Of a stretch of 6,006 bases of DNA, positions 5,319 to 6,006 are shown piece by piece. This stretch comes from an uncultured Eubacteriales bacterium (GTDB lineage: Bacteria; Bacillota; Clostridia; Peptostreptococcales; Anaerovoracaceae), in NCBI GenBank assembly GCA_900553025.1, contig USBT01000055.1, positions 1 through 6,006 of the forward strand, given 5' to 3'. Within the stretch, counting starts at the first letter, position 1. Every line of letters begins with the position of its first letter. Made by a program: the position numbers and the translations under genes. The notes below the pieces were generated by a model. The model was not told the DNA's origin, ran no database searches, and saw nothing but the letters and a program-made list of their open reading frames with translations.

Positions 5319-6006
5319 CTATAAGCCTGCTTTTTCCCTGATAGTGTCTACTTTATCAGTTCTCTCCCAGCTTAAATCTATATCCGTTCTACCAAAATGT
5401 CCACTGCCTGCAACCTGCCTGTAAATAGGCTTTCTTAAATCTAAATCTCTTATTATCGAAGCAGGCCTTAAGTCAAACACCTCATTTATTATTTCAACTA
5501 TCTTATCCTCAGCAACCTTCTCAGTCCCAAAGCATTCAACTGAAACGCTTACAGGTCTTGCTACCCCTATCGCATAAGCAAGCTGAATTTCGCACTTATC
5601 TGCAAGACCAGCTGCTACGATGTTTTTCGCTACATATCTTGCTGCATAGCTTGCTGACCTATCAACCTTTGTTGGGTCCTTGCCCGAAAATGCACCGCCT
5701 CCATGCCTTGCACATCCGCCGTATGTATCAACTATTATCTTTCTACCAGTCAAACCCGAATCGCCATGCGGTCCACCTATTACGAAGCGTCCCGTTGGAT
5801 TAACAAAATATTTTGTTGCATCATCAAGTAGCTCCGCTGGAATTATCGGCCTTATTACATGCTCAATTATATCCTTTCGGATTTGCTCCTGCGTTACATC
5901 TGGATTGTGCTGAGCGCTAACTACAATTGCGTCAACTCTAACTACTTTGTCGTCATCGTATTCAATTGTTACCTGAGTTTTGCCGTCGGGCCTTAGATAT
6001 GCAAGA
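5319..6006 (-). CDS. metK: S-adenosylmethionine synthetase (C-terminal part, begins beyond the window)
   Basis: MetK makes S-adenosylmethionine, phosphate and diphosphate from methionine and ATP in the cytoplasm. About 228 codons are visible, roughly the last 58 percent of a protein that is usually near 395 residues. The frame is open to the window edge at 6006; the Met codon at 5753 is internal, not the start. Diagnostic segments in order are LAYLRPDGKTQVT near the edge, VVSAQHNPDV, NPTGRFVIGGPHGDSGLTGR, DTYGG followed by ARHGGGAFSGKDPTKVDRSA (the ATP/phosphate-binding signature), AARYVAKNIVAAGLA and CEIQLAYAIG. The C-terminus includes GHFGRTDIDLSWER. The residue after DTYGG is Cys, a position that varies in the family. 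No frameshift is seen. The neighbouring permease starts 13 nt after the stop. Confidence 0.98.
   Translation of the reverse strand, partial: LAYLRPDGKTQVTIEYDDDKVVRVDAIVVSAQHNPDVTQEQIRKDIIEHVIRPIIPAELLDDATKYFVNPTGRFVIGGPHGDSGLTGRKIIVDTYGGCARHGGGAFSGKDPTKVDRSASYAARYVAKNIVAAGLADKCEIQLAYAIGVARPVSVSVECFGTEKVAEDKIVEIINEVFDLRPASIIRDLDLRKPIYRQVAGSGHFGRTDIDLSWERTDKVDTIREKAGL

Noticed and set aside
1..6006. CRISPR array, tRNA/rRNA genes, insertion sequences or phage genes
   Set aside because: No spaced repeats, cloverleaf-like sequences, transposase or integrase motifs, or terminal inverted repeats were seen on either strand.

Overview
The window looks like a piece of a low-to-moderate GC Bacillota chromosome, probably a clostridial anaerobe. 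The evidence is strong purine-rich Shine-Dalgarno sequences, AT-rich intergenic gaps, a complete Bce-type antimicrobial-peptide two-component system and a YclM-like aspartokinase. I cannot name the genus from sequence alone. All seven genes lie on the minus strand, so transcription runs from high to low coordinates, and gaps are short (no gene-free stretch exceeds 135 bases).

In transcription order: (1) the C-terminal part of S-adenosylmethionine synthetase metK (5319 to beyond 6006). (2) An ArsB/NhaD-type (ion transporter superfamily) membrane permease starting at a TTG codon 13 nt after metK, with its SD next to the metK stop. (3) A 153-residue protein of unknown function (3469-3930), whose SD region is a duplicated 10-bp unit. 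(4) A monofunctional aspartokinase with two C-terminal ACT domains (2044-3369). (5) A BceR-like response regulator (1233-2024), only 19 nt behind the aspartokinase. (6) A BceS-like intramembrane-sensing histidine kinase (284-1249), overlapping the regulator gene. (7) The first 49 codons of an ABC transporter ATPase, presumably BceA (1-148), preceded by its own promoter region.

The most informative region is 183-263, between the kinase and the ABC gene. It holds TTACA-TTTT-TGTAA, an exact match to the TNACA-N4-TGTAA operator pattern known for BceR-like regulators. A repeated TGTAA half-site lies 20 bp downstream, followed by a TATAAT -10 box with a poor -35. This predicts a closed loop in which BceS/BceR activates bceAB. 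The same operator forms the upper stem of a hairpin with a GC-rich base and T-run, so it probably also terminates the upstream transcript.

The second notable feature is inside the response regulator. A degenerate minisatellite of ten 12-bp units encodes about 40 Ala/Gly/Ser/Asp-rich residues, inserted in the beta-sheet/turn just before the DNA-binding winged helix. This makes the protein about 30 residues longer than typical BceR. The rest of the window (metK, aspartokinase, permease) is ordinary aspartate-family/methionine metabolism and transport. The unusual point there is that the resistance regulator genes directly follow the aspartokinase.
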